Origin: Phycisphaerae bacterium
GTDB taxonomy: Bacteria; Planctomycetota; Phycisphaerae; UBA1845
Direction of reading: 5' to 3'
Assembly: GCA_030429365.1 (NCBI GenBank)
Contig: JAUIEW010000006.1
Location: 1 to 51,698 of the forward strand
Length of the DNA stretch: 51,698 nucleotides
Shown here: positions 8,801 to 16,763 of the stretch, piece by piece
Layout: each line of letters begins with the position of its first letter
How positions within the stretch are numbered: the first letter of the stretch is position 1
Position numbers and translations under genes: made by a program
The notes under the pieces: model-generated
Database searches by the model: none
What the model saw: only the letters and a program-made list of their open reading frames with translations
What the model was told of the DNA's origin: nothing

Positions 8801-9745
8801 CTGGGTCAGCAACTGCTGAGTCGATTCAATCCGATTTTCGGAAACGCCACGCGGATGGCTGGCCGTCTTGATCTGACGATACGCGAGCTGTCGCTGCCCT
8901 TGGGCGATGCGCTCTACACCGGCGGTAGCGGTCTGGGGCGACTCGACTTGCACAACTTTAAGATCACGCCGAGCGAGTTCTTAACGGTGCTGTTGGAGTT
9001 GGGCGGGCTTGGTCAGCCGGACATGTATTCGGTCGATGTCAGCGGTGTTGATTTCACGGTACAGGACGGGCGAATCAGCTATCAGGATTTGACGCTCAAT
9101 TTCGCCCAGCAGCGCTTCGACCTGAAGTTTCGCGGTTCGGTCGGGTTTGATGATACGTTGGATCTATACGTATCGATCCCTGTACAGGAGCATTTGCTGC
9201 GGCGGTTGAACGTGCAGGGGCCTGTCGGCGAGTACGCTACGCGATTGGCTGGCACGCGGATCGAAATTCCCATCACCGGTTCGCGGTCGAATCCGAAGCT
9301 CGATTTCTCGCAGGTCAAGATGGACGCGCTGATCAAGGATGTGGTCGCCGACACGCTCTTGAACCCGCAGGCCTTGATGAACGCCTTTGGCAAGGTGGCT
9401 GCGACCGACGAAGATCGAGCGGCAGCGGCCAGCCGGGGTGGTCGAACGCGAACGAAAGGCAACACAAGATCGAAGGGGCGTGAAGGCAGCAGTGGAACCG
9501 GACGGCGCGCGAGTAGCAAAGAAAAAGAGAAAGAGAAGCCGGGGTTGGGTGGGCTGCTTGGGGGCGTCTTGAAAGAGAAAAAAGGCAAAGAAGGCAAGGA
9601 AAAGGAAACGCCCAAAAAAGAAGGCGGAAGAGTTCGCAAGAAAGAAGACGATAAGAAGGATCCCGAGGATCAGAGAGCCAAAGAACGGAAGAAGAGGGGT
9701 AGCAAACGACGCCCCTCTGGACGAAAGCGAAGCAGCGAACGTTGA
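5864..9745 (+). CDS. Giant AsmA-like envelope protein
   Basis: A 1293-aa protein anchored by one N-terminal membrane helix (about 37-56) preceded by a basic KKKRWLRR patch, with the bulk outside the cytoplasm. The long body is low in cysteine and rich in alternating hydrophobic and polar beta-strand patterns (repeated DVD, LDLxG, xVxxxxDLxA). This is the look of AsmA/TamB-family proteins, which form long beta-grooves that move lipids between membranes. An AsmA C-terminal-like segment lies at about 1020-1180. The last 105 or so residues (from about 1187) are a highly charged Lys/Arg/Glu/Gly tail, predicted to be disordered. The ATG at 5864 was chosen for the GTGGAG upstream and because the upstream in-frame start gives only unstructured sequence. 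The next gene begins two bases after this stop, suggesting an operon with the YihY-like gene. Confidence 0.82.
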   Translation: MANEGTTQNKDIGANAETSPTDEPSKPVKKKRWLRRIVVVVMLLFFLLAGLVVASPFLAATSPVKNYASRWIGEQVGGDVKLSKLNLSWFNDCEVEGFSMTDQKGRQWVDSGLVVVPGGLWGLLQRLDIPENIRIESPSIVVYVDEEAADGDTLGDAPDAGHGDAGSSESNFKLPTIKLTLRDGKVTIVGPPSHSDEADPVDYVIDAINADVTLVSSGKLAAKIDARSPDGATLYVDADVEDALVLTRDLSDPALATNSAGSIKVHSDKPFNLQRLTEALPESYRASGEVLLKIDADIRDGVLTSNLDIQVADISAAAIEGANRLSSGRMGLTGTITVDQQKASGKLDLEGDAGIANAVFDWPYREAESMPPVGEHVEAMLAGKLLAWPNLAAKLSGNVDLAVLSKAFPGLMRLKSDVYLEDGLLDIHELALTGGEKPVAKLAASLHDVTAATPGGPVQWDPATVEVDVTSNDDGDLDVRRALVDAGFARVEGRGDLSGLSASVTSDLDRLNQKISPVVDLGVDELAGRLNSKIELNRTSDERVAITCDVSGNQVRFRSGSNHFDASKIDASTRSEAQLENRKLVRINSDETKVDLGGEIVATVKGTIDVANDGFSVDVNLPQVQLTRLNHVLNGFGVELSDVRGGALAGVAHLERANASAAILTSGDLSARDLQLDAEAASHRADLGWSNVRLDTLASTVVVESASLESAIAAVDVSQCELGYGDAFKLAGRIKGRADLQKCAKLLRSEDGQQPFENTVGHLTFDTDCQADGNRTSLRGTASIDDLAMQAEDGTVYRDKLLADYNVNVDSAADTISLDKLQLTSTAASLDLGGKIASYSATQNADVSGTFSLDWQRVMQVCYELYPATRELVTVAGRNNSQLKVNGPLNNPNQSPAFRDASMSANLGWQSAEIMGIPLGSLELKPTLRDGKLNVPVTKVAAAGGNVQLGCDVLFDSQGPQLRLPSNLQMLSGIEVTPRLGQQLLSRFNPIFGNATRMAGRLDLTIRELSLPLGDALYTGGSGLGRLDLHNFKITPSEFLTVLLELGGLGQPDMYSVDVSGVDFTVQDGRISYQDLTLNFAQQRFDLKFRGSVGFDDTLDLYVSIPVQEHLLRRLNVQGPVGEYATRLAGTRIEIPITGSRSNPKLDFSQVKMDALIKDVVADTLLNPQALMNAFGKVAATDEDRAAAASRGGRTRTKGNTRSKGREGSSGTGRRASSKEKEKEKPGLGGLLGGVLKEKKGKEGKEKETPKKEGGRVRKKEDDKKDPEDQRAKERKKRGSKRRPSGRKRSSER

Positions 9746-9747
9746 GC

Positions 9748-11193
9748 ATGTTTGAAGAAATCCGGTCGCGGGCCCAACGGCTACGCACAACCCCATCCGA
9801 CGAGTTGAGTCGGTGGGCGCGGCTGGCTGGCTTTCATCTCAACCTCTGGCAGTTCTGCGCGAAGCGCCTTTGGCAAAACAACATCACCGCGATGAGCGCG
9901 GCGCTGTCGTTTCGAACCATCTTCACGATGATTCCGGCGATCGTCCTCGTGCTGTTGATCCTCAAGTCGGTTGGCATGCTGGAAGATTCGCGCAGCAGCC
10001 TCCACGAGATGTTGGCCAAGACCGGCATCTCGCAAATCGTAATTTCAGAACCCATCGAAGACGGTGACGACGCAATAGATGACGACCCAGGCGGTGACAA
10101 CACAGACGGTGAGAACGAGTCGGCTGACCGAACGCTCAACGTTGCGGAAGAGATCGAACGCATCGTTGGCAACGTCGAGTCGAAGCTGACGGTCAATCGC
10201 GTTGGTCCCGTGGGTGTTGTGCTGCTCATCTGGACGGCGCTGACGTTGATCACGACGTTGGAGCGATCGCTCAATCGAATTTTCGGCGCGAGTCGATCGC
10301 GCTCGATACCGCGAAGGCTGTTGATGTACTGGTCCGTTTTGACGTTGGGCCCGTTGGTGTTGATGGCCACTTCGTATCTAGGCGATCGCGTGGTTTCGGC
10401 GTTTGCTGCCGCCCCCGGCGCCTCATTCTTGCTGGCGATCTTCGGATGGATGGGGCCAATCCTCGTTGACATTCTCGTTGTTGCGGCGATCTACAAACTG
10501 CTTCCCAACACGCACGTCAAATACCGCGCCGCTTTGGGCGGTGCGATGATTTCCGTTCCGATCTGGCTCGTTGCGAAATGGGGATTCGCAGTTTACGTCG
10601 TCAAATTGGTTGGCGGCGGCAACCTCTACGGGGCGCTGGGCCTGCTCCCTTTGTTTCTGATCTGGGTCAATTTGTCGTGGCTGATCTTTCTGTTCGGGGC
10701 GCAGGTGTCGCACACGGCTGCCAACCTCGAACGCATGCGACGCGTCGAGCGCGCCGACCAGCGATCCTACACGCCGGTTGACCTGCTCGCCGGTGCGATT
10801 ACGGTGGCAGTGCCATATGAATGCGGTAAGGGGCCGGTGTCGGCTGAACTCTTGATCGACAAACTGAACCTGCCGATTGAAGCCATCCGCCGACTCGTCG
10901 ATCGACTGGAGCGCAGCGGAGTGTTGTGTCGCGTCGATCGGGGAACGGATACCGAAGATCATTATGTTCTGGCCAAGCCGCCAAGCGAGATTCAACTGCT
11001 CGATGTGGTCGGTCTGCATGCGGGCGAACTGAACGGTGAGGACGACGCCGGCTATGACCGCGACCTGGCCCAGAGTGTTTCCGCGATCACCGATGCGTGT
11101 TTTCAACCCAAGCTGGGGAAGCTGACGTTGGCCGACGCTTTGGCGAGCCTTCCCGATCCCAAAGAACAGCAAAGCAAAGGAAACGACAGTTGA
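9748..11193 (+). CDS. YihY/BrkB family membrane protein with C-terminal winged helix
   Basis: About 481 aa. The N-terminal 330 residues hold the YihY/BrkB (formerly RNase BN-like) membrane domain, with the SAALSFRTIFTMIPAIVLV start and six hydrophobic segments, ending near IWVNLSWLIFLFGAQ. An acidic, Asp-rich insertion (about 104-132) sits in a loop between the first two segments. After the membrane part comes a soluble domain (about 340-430), PVSAELLIDKLNLPIEAIRRL then RLERSGVL, a winged-helix pattern. An in-frame TTG at 9742 overlaps the previous stop as TTGA and is an alternative start; the ATG at 9748 is reported. The family is a membrane protein of uncertain transport or lipid-related role. 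Following the AsmA-like gene directly, it may share in envelope lipid handling (inference). Confidence 0.88.
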   Translation: MFEEIRSRAQRLRTTPSDELSRWARLAGFHLNLWQFCAKRLWQNNITAMSAALSFRTIFTMIPAIVLVLLILKSVGMLEDSRSSLHEMLAKTGISQIVISEPIEDGDDAIDDDPGGDNTDGENESADRTLNVAEEIERIVGNVESKLTVNRVGPVGVVLLIWTALTLITTLERSLNRIFGASRSRSIPRRLLMYWSVLTLGPLVLMATSYLGDRVVSAFAAAPGASFLLAIFGWMGPILVDILVVAAIYKLLPNTHVKYRAALGGAMISVPIWLVAKWGFAVYVVKLVGGGNLYGALGLLPLFLIWVNLSWLIFLFGAQVSHTAANLERMRRVERADQRSYTPVDLLAGAITVAVPYECGKGPVSAELLIDKLNLPIEAIRRLVDRLERSGVLCRVDRGTDTEDHYVLAKPPSEIQLLDVVGLHAGELNGEDDAGYDRDLAQSVSAITDACFQPKLGKLTLADALASLPDPKEQQSKGNDS

Positions 11194-11861
11194 AACCGAT
11201 CCATCCGAAACCACTTCGAACTGTCGCCATCGTATTGACGATCGTGGTCCTCTTGACGACCGGATGCCATCGACAGATCGCAGTCGATGCGTATCCCCCC
11301 AACGCGTTGAAAGTTCGTTATGTCTCAGCCACCGATTTCACCGACTGCCTGTTGGCCAGCGCCGTGATGTGCGTGAACTACGTGGTCGGTCAGGATCGCT
11401 TCGCAGCGACGCGGGTCCGAGAGCAGATGGCCAGCGAGGGCTTTGACCTCACACGGGTCGGTGATGTGCGGGCATATTTAGCCGATCGGCGGATCAAACT
11501 CATCCCACTGAAAGGGGAACTGACAACCGAGCCGCCGATGGGGCTGGCGTGGTGGGTGGTTTCGCGGGGTTATCCGGTCATTTGCGTGGTGAATCAGGAG
11601 GAGGGCGCCCCCGAGGAATTCAACCATGCCGTGGTGGTGATCGGTGTGGATCTGGACGATAATAGTGATGAAGTCGGCGATGTGATTGTGCTCGATCCTG
11701 CGTCGCAGAAGCGGTTGGAGCGGTGGGATCGTGAGACCTTCCTCTCTCGCTGGGTACCGACCGGCAACGTGATGCTCTTGGTATTTGATGTGTCGAACCA
11801 GGCAATCGCCGACGGACGTTCGCGATCGATTTCGCCGAACGAAATTGAATTGGGCTCGTAA
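11190..11861 (+). CDS. Lipoprotein with C39-like cysteine peptidase domain
   Basis: A 223-aa lipoprotein. A basic N-terminus and hydrophobic helix end in TTGC with C26 as the lipidated residue. The soluble part resembles the C39 papain-like peptidase fold: the likely nucleophile is C53 in DFTDCLLASAVM, the histidine is H146 in FNHAVVVIG, and an aspartate follows in IVLDPAS. A WDRETFLSRW segment near the end matches the substrate-side helix seen in such proteins. The start is TTG at 11190, overlapping the TGA of the YihY-like gene (TTGA), with AAAGGAAA upstream. C39 domains cleave leader peptides at double-glycine sites; lipoprotein versions have unknown substrates, and a non-proteolytic role is possible. 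It may act with the small exported protein encoded next. Confidence 0.8.
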   Translation: MKPIHPKPLRTVAIVLTIVVLLTTGCHRQIAVDAYPPNALKVRYVSATDFTDCLLASAVMCVNYVVGQDRFAATRVREQMASEGFDLTRVGDVRAYLADRRIKLIPLKGELTTEPPMGLAWWVVSRGYPVICVVNQEEGAPEEFNHAVVVIGVDLDDNSDEVGDVIVLDPASQKRLERWDRETFLSRWVPTGNVMLLVFDVSNQAIADGRSRSISPNEIELGS

Positions 11862-11909
11862 GTTTCTGCAGGCAAACGATAGCGCCGAAAGGTTGGAGGA
11901 ATCGACGTG

Positions 11910-12257
11910 ATGACTAAGAATCAAACAGCCGTTGTTGCGGCGATTTGTTTGCTGATGGGAACTGTGGCCCGCGCCGGCGAGAATCAGGGGGCAACGAGTG
12001 CAAGCAGCCTCGAGTCCACGACCGCCAACCAACCTGCGCTCGTCACACCGCCGCAGCGTCCGGTGACCATCACCGCCGAACAGCTTAGCGCCCTCGAAAA
12101 GTTGGCCGACAACCCCAAGCATGCCGTGCCAGCCGACACCCGCGCTGCGTATAGTCCGGAAGCCGCCAAGACTATGAAAAGTCTCAGCGGCCCCGCGTTC
12201 TATGCTGGTTATGGTGGGACGATTCTTTGGATCTTGCTCGCAGCCGCCCCGCTTTAG
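11910..12257 (+). CDS. Small exported protein with C-terminal hydrophobic segment
   Basis: A 115-aa protein not recognised by sequence. It has an N-terminal signal peptide (hydrophobic to about residue 17, AGEN after), a Thr/Ser/Pro-rich middle and a C-terminal hydrophobic segment (YGGTILWILLAAAPL), which could anchor it in the membrane. GGAGGA lies nine bases before the ATG; a GTG three bases earlier is equally possible. It follows the C39-like lipoprotein by 48 bases. That order, cysteine-peptidase lipoprotein then small membrane protein, recalls the PA2778/PA2779 pair of Pseudomonas (weak analogy only). Its last codon overlaps the convergent pilT gene by four bases. Confidence 0.6.
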   Translation: MTKNQTAVVAAICLLMGTVARAGENQGATSASSLESTTANQPALVTPPQRPVTITAEQLSALEKLADNPKHAVPADTRAAYSPEAAKTMKSLSGPAFYAGYGGTILWILLAAAPL

Positions 12258-13393
12258 TCGGGCTTGTTGTCGTTTTCCAATTCGCCGCTGAATCCGATCA
12301 GGTTGGCTTCCTTAAACTTCTTCTCAAGCGCGACATGGTCGTGCGCCAATGCGAGCGCATCTTCCGGTTCGACCTGCCCACTTGACGCCAACTCAAACAG
12401 GTGGTTGTCCATCAGGATGTTACCCTTCGCTTTTCCGGTCTGCATGGAACTTGGAATCTTGTAAGTCTGGCCTTCGCGGATGTTGTGCTTGATACCGGCA
12501 TCCGGAACCATGATTTCGAAGGCTGCAACACGACCCCCACCTTTCTTACGCAAGAGTCGCTGGGCGATGATCGCTTCCAGTGAACCGGTGAGCATCGCGC
12601 GAATCTGCGCCTGCTCGGTCACCGGGAACGAGTCGACAATACGTTCGATCGTACTCGGTGCACTGGACGTGTGCAGCGTACCGAACACAAGGTGGCCCGT
12701 TTCTGCCGCGGTGGTGGCGGCTTTGATCGTGGTGTAGTCACGCATTTCACCCACGAGGATGATGTCCGGGTCCATACGCAACGCACGACGAATGCCCTCG
12801 TTAAAGTCGGGCAGGTGGACGCCGACTTCGCGCTGGGTGACGCGGCATTTTTTGTGCGGATGGACGAATTCGATCGGCTCTTCGAGCGTGATGATGTGAT
12901 CGGCCCGCGTTTGATTGACGTAGTCGAGCATCGTCGCGAGTGTGGTGGTCTTGCCCGATCCGGTTGGCCCGGTGACCAGAACCAAACCACGCGGCAACAT
13001 GCAGAGTCGTTTGATCGCATCGGTGTCGGGGAAGTTGAGCATTTCCCAGGTGAGCAGGTCCTTGGGAATCAAACGCATGACGATTCCCATCACGTTGGCC
13101 TGGTCTTCGTATTGCAGACGGTGGATCGAAACACGGAAACGACTCTCGTGCATACCGACCGCGAAGTCCGTCGTGCCGACTTCCTGCAATTCCTGCTGGT
13201 TCTTTTCCGGCGTGACGGATTTCATCAACCCGACCATGTCGTCGGCATCGAGTTCTTTGGTTTCCAGGCGGCGCATGCGGCCACTGATGCGCATCATGGG
13301 TGGGGCGCCGACCGAGAGATGCAAGTCACTTCCGCCCTGGTGAACCAAGGCGCCCATCAATTTGTCAATCTGCAATGTTTTTGTTTTGCCCAT
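12254..13393 (-). CDS. pilT: PilT twitching-motility ATPase
   Basis: A 379-aa secretion-superfamily ATPase of the retraction (PilT) type. It has an N-terminal PAS-like domain; Walker A GPTGSGKT is at 142-149, the Asp box near 168-174 (TLEEPIE), Walker B IILVGEMRD at 211-219 and the His box TGHLVFGTLHT at 232-242. PilT hydrolyses ATP to depolymerise type IV pili, driving twitching and DNA uptake. No other pilus genes lie within the window, so the pilus machinery must be elsewhere. The gene converges with the small exported protein gene, sharing four bases. Length and motif order match standard PilT, and there is no sign of degradation. Confidence 0.96.
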   Translation of the reverse strand: MGKTKTLQIDKLMGALVHQGGSDLHLSVGAPPMMRISGRMRRLETKELDADDMVGLMKSVTPEKNQQELQEVGTTDFAVGMHESRFRVSIHRLQYEDQANVMGIVMRLIPKDLLTWEMLNFPDTDAIKRLCMLPRGLVLVTGPTGSGKTTTLATMLDYVNQTRADHIITLEEPIEFVHPHKKCRVTQREVGVHLPDFNEGIRRALRMDPDIILVGEMRDYTTIKAATTAAETGHLVFGTLHTSSAPSTIERIVDSFPVTEQAQIRAMLTGSLEAIIAQRLLRKKGGGRVAAFEIMVPDAGIKHNIREGQTYKIPSSMQTGKAKGNILMDNHLFELASSGQVEPEDALALAHDHVALEKKFKEANLIGFSGELENDNKPD

Positions 13394-13595
13394 TGCGTAC
13401 GTCGCTCCCCGTTGGTGAGTAATGATCAGACGCGGATGTCACTGGATCGACCGACTCCGCCCAGATTGAATATCGCGGCTTGAGTATAATCCCAATCCGG
13501 GCGAATCTCATCCGCACTTCTGTATTGTTGCTGAAACGTCAACCGGAGTCGAGCCGGGGGCATCAATTCGCCCGCGAACTCGGCTGGGCTTGCGG

Positions 13596-14690
13596 TTACA
13601 AGTTCTGCAGCCGCTGCTCTTTGTCGTGCGTCTGGAGGGCTTCGACGAGTTCGTCGAGTTGGCCCAGCATGATTCGATCGAGCGAATAAAGGGTCAAACC
13701 GATGCGATGGTCGGTGCAACGGTTCTGTGGAAAATTGTAAGTGCGAATGCGCTGGGAGCGATCGCCGCTACCGATCATCGTCTTGCGGGCCGAGTCGAGC
13801 TTGGCGCTTTGTTGCTTCTGATGGTGATCGAAGAGGCGGGTCGTCATGATGCGCCGGGCTTTGGCGCGATTCTTGTGCTGCGATTTCTCATCCTGCATCG
13901 AAACAGAGATGCCTGTTTCGGTGTGGACGAGCAGGATCGCGGACGACGTCTTGTTGACTTTCTGACCACCCGGTCCGCTGGAGCGCGAGACGTGTTCTTC
14001 GACGTCGGTGTCCCAGTTGATCTCGATGTTGACCTCTTCCGGTTCGGGGAAGACCGCGACGGTTGCGGCGCTGGTGTGGATGCGGCCTTGGGCTTCAGTC
14101 TCGGGAACGCGCTGGACGCGGTGACCCCCGCCTTCATAACCAAACGCCTGCCACGCACCATCGCCGCGAATGTTGAGGACGATTTCTTTCAACCCGCCCA
14201 TGTCGCCCATGGATTGGTCGAGCACTTCAACCTTGAATTTGCGAAGCTGGGCGTAACGCAAATACATCTCGTACAGGTCGCGGGCAAAAAGGGCGGCTTC
14301 ATCGCCACCGGTTCCCGCACGCACTTCGAGGATCAACGACGAGATCGCCGCATCGTCAGCCGACACAACTCGGTCTTTGAGCATCTCCATCTGTTCGTTG
14401 TACTTCTCTTCGAGGTCGGGGAGTTCTTCCTGGGCGAGTTCGCGCAGGTCCGCGTCCGTCGACGAATCATGAACGAGCGAGCGGGCTTCTTCGAGGCTAT
14501 CCATGGTGGATCGAAGCGCCCGATACGGATCGATGAGATAGCGCAGCTTTCCCGACTCTTTCGCGAGTTCGGTCACGCGTGTGTGATCAGTGGCGATGTC
14601 TGGGTCGGCCATCTGCGCGTCGAGCTGTTCTTTGCGCTTCGACAGTTCGGCGAGCTTGGCAAGGAGTTTTTCGTCTACGGTTTGGGCCAT
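13596..14690 (-). CDS. prfA: Peptide chain release factor 1
   Basis: A 364-aa class I release factor that recognises UAA and UAG and hydrolyses the last peptidyl-tRNA. The anticodon-like tripeptide is PET (196-198, RF1-type PxT, inside GHRVQRVPETEAQGRIHT), and the catalytic GGQ is at 241-243. Length is normal for RF1. Its start ATG has GAGG five bases upstream. It lies downstream of the L31 gene on the same strand, a common pairing, but a hairpin terminator stands between them. Because RF1 reads UAG, its intact state argues against reassignment of UAG in this organism, which is relevant to the amber codon found in the split lipoprotein gene at 16218. Confidence 0.97.
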   Translation of the reverse strand: MAQTVDEKLLAKLAELSKRKEQLDAQMADPDIATDHTRVTELAKESGKLRYLIDPYRALRSTMDSLEEARSLVHDSSTDADLRELAQEELPDLEEKYNEQMEMLKDRVVSADDAAISSLILEVRAGTGGDEAALFARDLYEMYLRYAQLRKFKVEVLDQSMGDMGGLKEIVLNIRGDGAWQAFGYEGGGHRVQRVPETEAQGRIHTSAATVAVFPEPEEVNIEINWDTDVEEHVSRSSGPGGQKVNKTSSAILLVHTETGISVSMQDEKSQHKNRAKARRIMTTRLFDHHQKQQSAKLDSARKTMIGSGDRSQRIRTYNFPQNRCTDHRIGLTLYSLDRIMLGQLDELVEALQTHDKEQRLQNL

Positions 14691-14762
14691 GATGACCTCG
14701 TATCGAAATAGTGGTCGCCACCCGCGGGCGGCTGATCATTGGTCTGACTCGATTGTCCGGCC

Positions 14763-14807
14763 AAAAAGAAACCACGCAACCGGTATGTGGAATCCGTGTG
14801 CGTGGTT
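14763..14807 (-). terminator. Rho-independent terminator after the L31 gene
   Basis: On the minus strand, AACCACGCA (14807-14799) pairs perfectly with TGCGTGGTT (14778-14770) around a 20-base loop, followed by TCTTTTT. It sits between the L31 and prfA genes, so it likely ends or attenuates L31 transcription before prfA. Confidence 0.7.
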
Positions 14808-14865
14808 GATTGATTCTTAGAAAGCTAAGCTGCTGCGTATGACATCACTGCGATGGGCCGCCGCT

Positions 14866-15135
14866 TTATTTCTTCTTTTTCTTCTTGTCGAAGTAGTTGC
14901 CGCCGAACTTCGACTGGAACCGCTCGACGCGACCCGCCGAGTCAACAAACTTCTCGACGCCGGTGAAGAACGGATGCGATGCGCTGGAGATTTCCATCTT
15001 GACCACCGGGTAGGTCTTGCCTTCGAACTCGATGGTCTCCTTGCTCGACAGCGTCGAACGCGTCAGCACCTTGTAATCGGCTCCCGGGTCCCAGAAGACC
15101 ACATCCTGATACTTGGGGTGAATGTCAGTTTTCAT
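14866..15135 (-). CDS. rpmE2: 50S ribosomal protein L31, type B
   Basis: An 89-aa ribosomal protein. The sequence has the conserved [17 protein letters not shown] opening, the [20 protein letters not shown] core and an RFQSKFG segment, then a lysine-only end. It lacks the CxxC zinc pair of type A L31, so it is the zinc-independent type B, which in bacteria having both forms is the zinc-starvation paralog. No type A copy occurs in this window. The ATG at 15135 is preferred to the in-frame TTG at 15138. L31 sits on the 50S central protuberance and bridges to the 30S head. It is upstream of prfA. Confidence 0.96.
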   Translation of the reverse strand: MKTDIHPKYQDVVFWDPGADYKVLTRSTLSSKETIEFEGKTYPVVKMEISSASHPFFTGVEKFVDSAGRVERFQSKFGGNYFDKKKKKK

Positions 15136-15332
15136 CAACGTCTACCTTCTACAGATCAGCCTTAAAAGTGTCCCAGGGGCCAAGTCGGGCTCATTTTTCA
15201 CAACTCGACCGAGCCGCGTATTGTAGGAAACCACGCCCGACTTGCAACCTGCGCCGCGATGATCGCAAACCGCCTTCATCGCCCCGAAAGGGCTCTTTTC
15301 GGTCGATCGCTCGGTCTGCCGCAGACGTTCAG

Positions 15333-16646
15333 TCAGAATCCCTGGAAGGTCAGGGTTTCCATGCACGAACCGTCAGGGCCCGTGCATTCGACAGTGATGT
15401 CGAACTCGCCTGGCCCGCACGTTAAGGTGCAACTGTGCCCGCCATTTCCGAAAAAAGACAGGTCGGTTCGGACCGAATCGTAGGTGTCGTCCGAACCATC
15501 CTGAGGTTCAAAAGTGCTCGGGCCAAAATTCTCCGAGCCCAGCGGTTCGATGGTGATGTTGCCCTCCCCGGTCACCCCGAGTGTCATCGAGCCGATTTGG
15601 CATGCCCCGTTTCCGATGTAGGTGCCTTGGCTCTTGTCCGATTCGCCCGGATCGACGCCCGACCCACCGTTCCCATTGTCACCCGTGTCGGCTTGGCATT
15701 GCACGAAGGCGGTGGCCACGATCGAAATGTCGTAAGAGGTGGTCGATTCATCAGATGGTGACGTTTCCGAATCGCCGGACACGTCGCTGACCGTCGCATT
15801 GCCGCCGAAAACATTGTTGCCGGTAAAACCGCCGACACTTTGCCCCGACTCTTCACCTATCAGTTGGGCGAAGCGCTCCCATTGATACTGCATCGTGAAA
15901 TCGATTGTTGCGTAATATTCTCCGAGCCCGACGTCGCCGCACGCGTACGACACGATTGTCTCGGTCAACCCGGTGTCGCCCGAATCGGGAAGGGTGACGG
16001 GATTGTCGCCAACGAGAAATAACTCGCCGACGCTTGTGTCCTGATAGATCGGATTGTTGACGTCCACATAGATGTACGACGATCTGATTCGAACGGTCAC
16101 CGGCGGGAGTGCCGTGTTGGCCGGGTGCGTTAGGGGAATGCTCGAAACAAATACATCAATGCCGGAGTAGTCCACGGTCATTGTCGAGAAGTGATTGATC
16201 TCCGCTTCGAGCGTGGCCTAGCCGCTTTCGGTATCGAGCATCAGCGCGTGGTTCCTGGCGACTTCGGGATTGTCGCCCTGCGCGGTGGTCATCGAAACAA
16301 ACGGGATGCCGCGTTCGCCTTCACCGCCGGCTTCTACAAACTCGTCAACCTCGATCGTGATCTTTGCGGGAACTTCGAACTGTAAATCCTCAGGGGTCAA
16401 CTCGTAGGTCAGCTTCGGCGCCGATTCGTTTGACGCGACCGTGCGTATGCCGATTTCGGTTGATTCCGTCAATGCGCCGGCAGGCACTTCCAAACGCAAC
16501 CGCTCGTCAGTCGATGCGATCGTTCCGCCGTCGGCGCCGATGGTGGCTCGGTTGGTGTCAGATTGCGACGGCATGGTTTCCTCACATCCAGTCACCAGGA
16601 CCAATGCAAGCTCCGCCACGACGATCAACTTGAACGTTTCGCGCAT
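15333..16646 (-). pseudogene. ZU5-like lipoprotein gene interrupted by an in-frame TAG
   Basis: One reading frame spans 16646 to 15333 with a single TAG at 16220-16218. The first part (142 aa) has a lipoprotein signal (VLVTGCEE) and a ZU5-like beta-domain with the usual GADGGTI...LEVPAGALTE pattern. The frame after the TAG runs open for about 295 codons and begins with a typical continuation, ATLEAEINHFSTMTVDY, where NHFST is the segment that normally ends this domain. The remainder is a secreted acidic, Gly/Ser/Asp-rich region with cysteines near the end. No ribosome binding site precedes the first ATG of the second part (16181). The upstream start ATG at 16646 has GGAG seven bases before it. 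This is a recent nonsense mutation, a sequencing error or a readthrough site; RF1 here looks normal. Confidence 0.75.
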
Positions 16647-16763
16647 GATCAACTCCAATTTGAAAATGACCTGGAAATCCCCGCCCGAGTTGAAAGCAGT
16701 ATCGGCAATTGCTGCCGATTCGTTGACTCAATCGGATGGGCCAAGCTTCAAGCGGCGTGAATA

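Noticed and set aside
11190-12257. Bacteriocin export pair
   Set aside because: The C39-like domain is on a lipoprotein and not fused to an ABC transporter, and the neighbour has no double-glycine leader.
13590-14711. Long antisense open frame (373 codons) opposite prfA
   Set aside because: It is the mirror of a certain gene, has no recognisable motif, and its length reflects the codon bias of prfA on the other strand.
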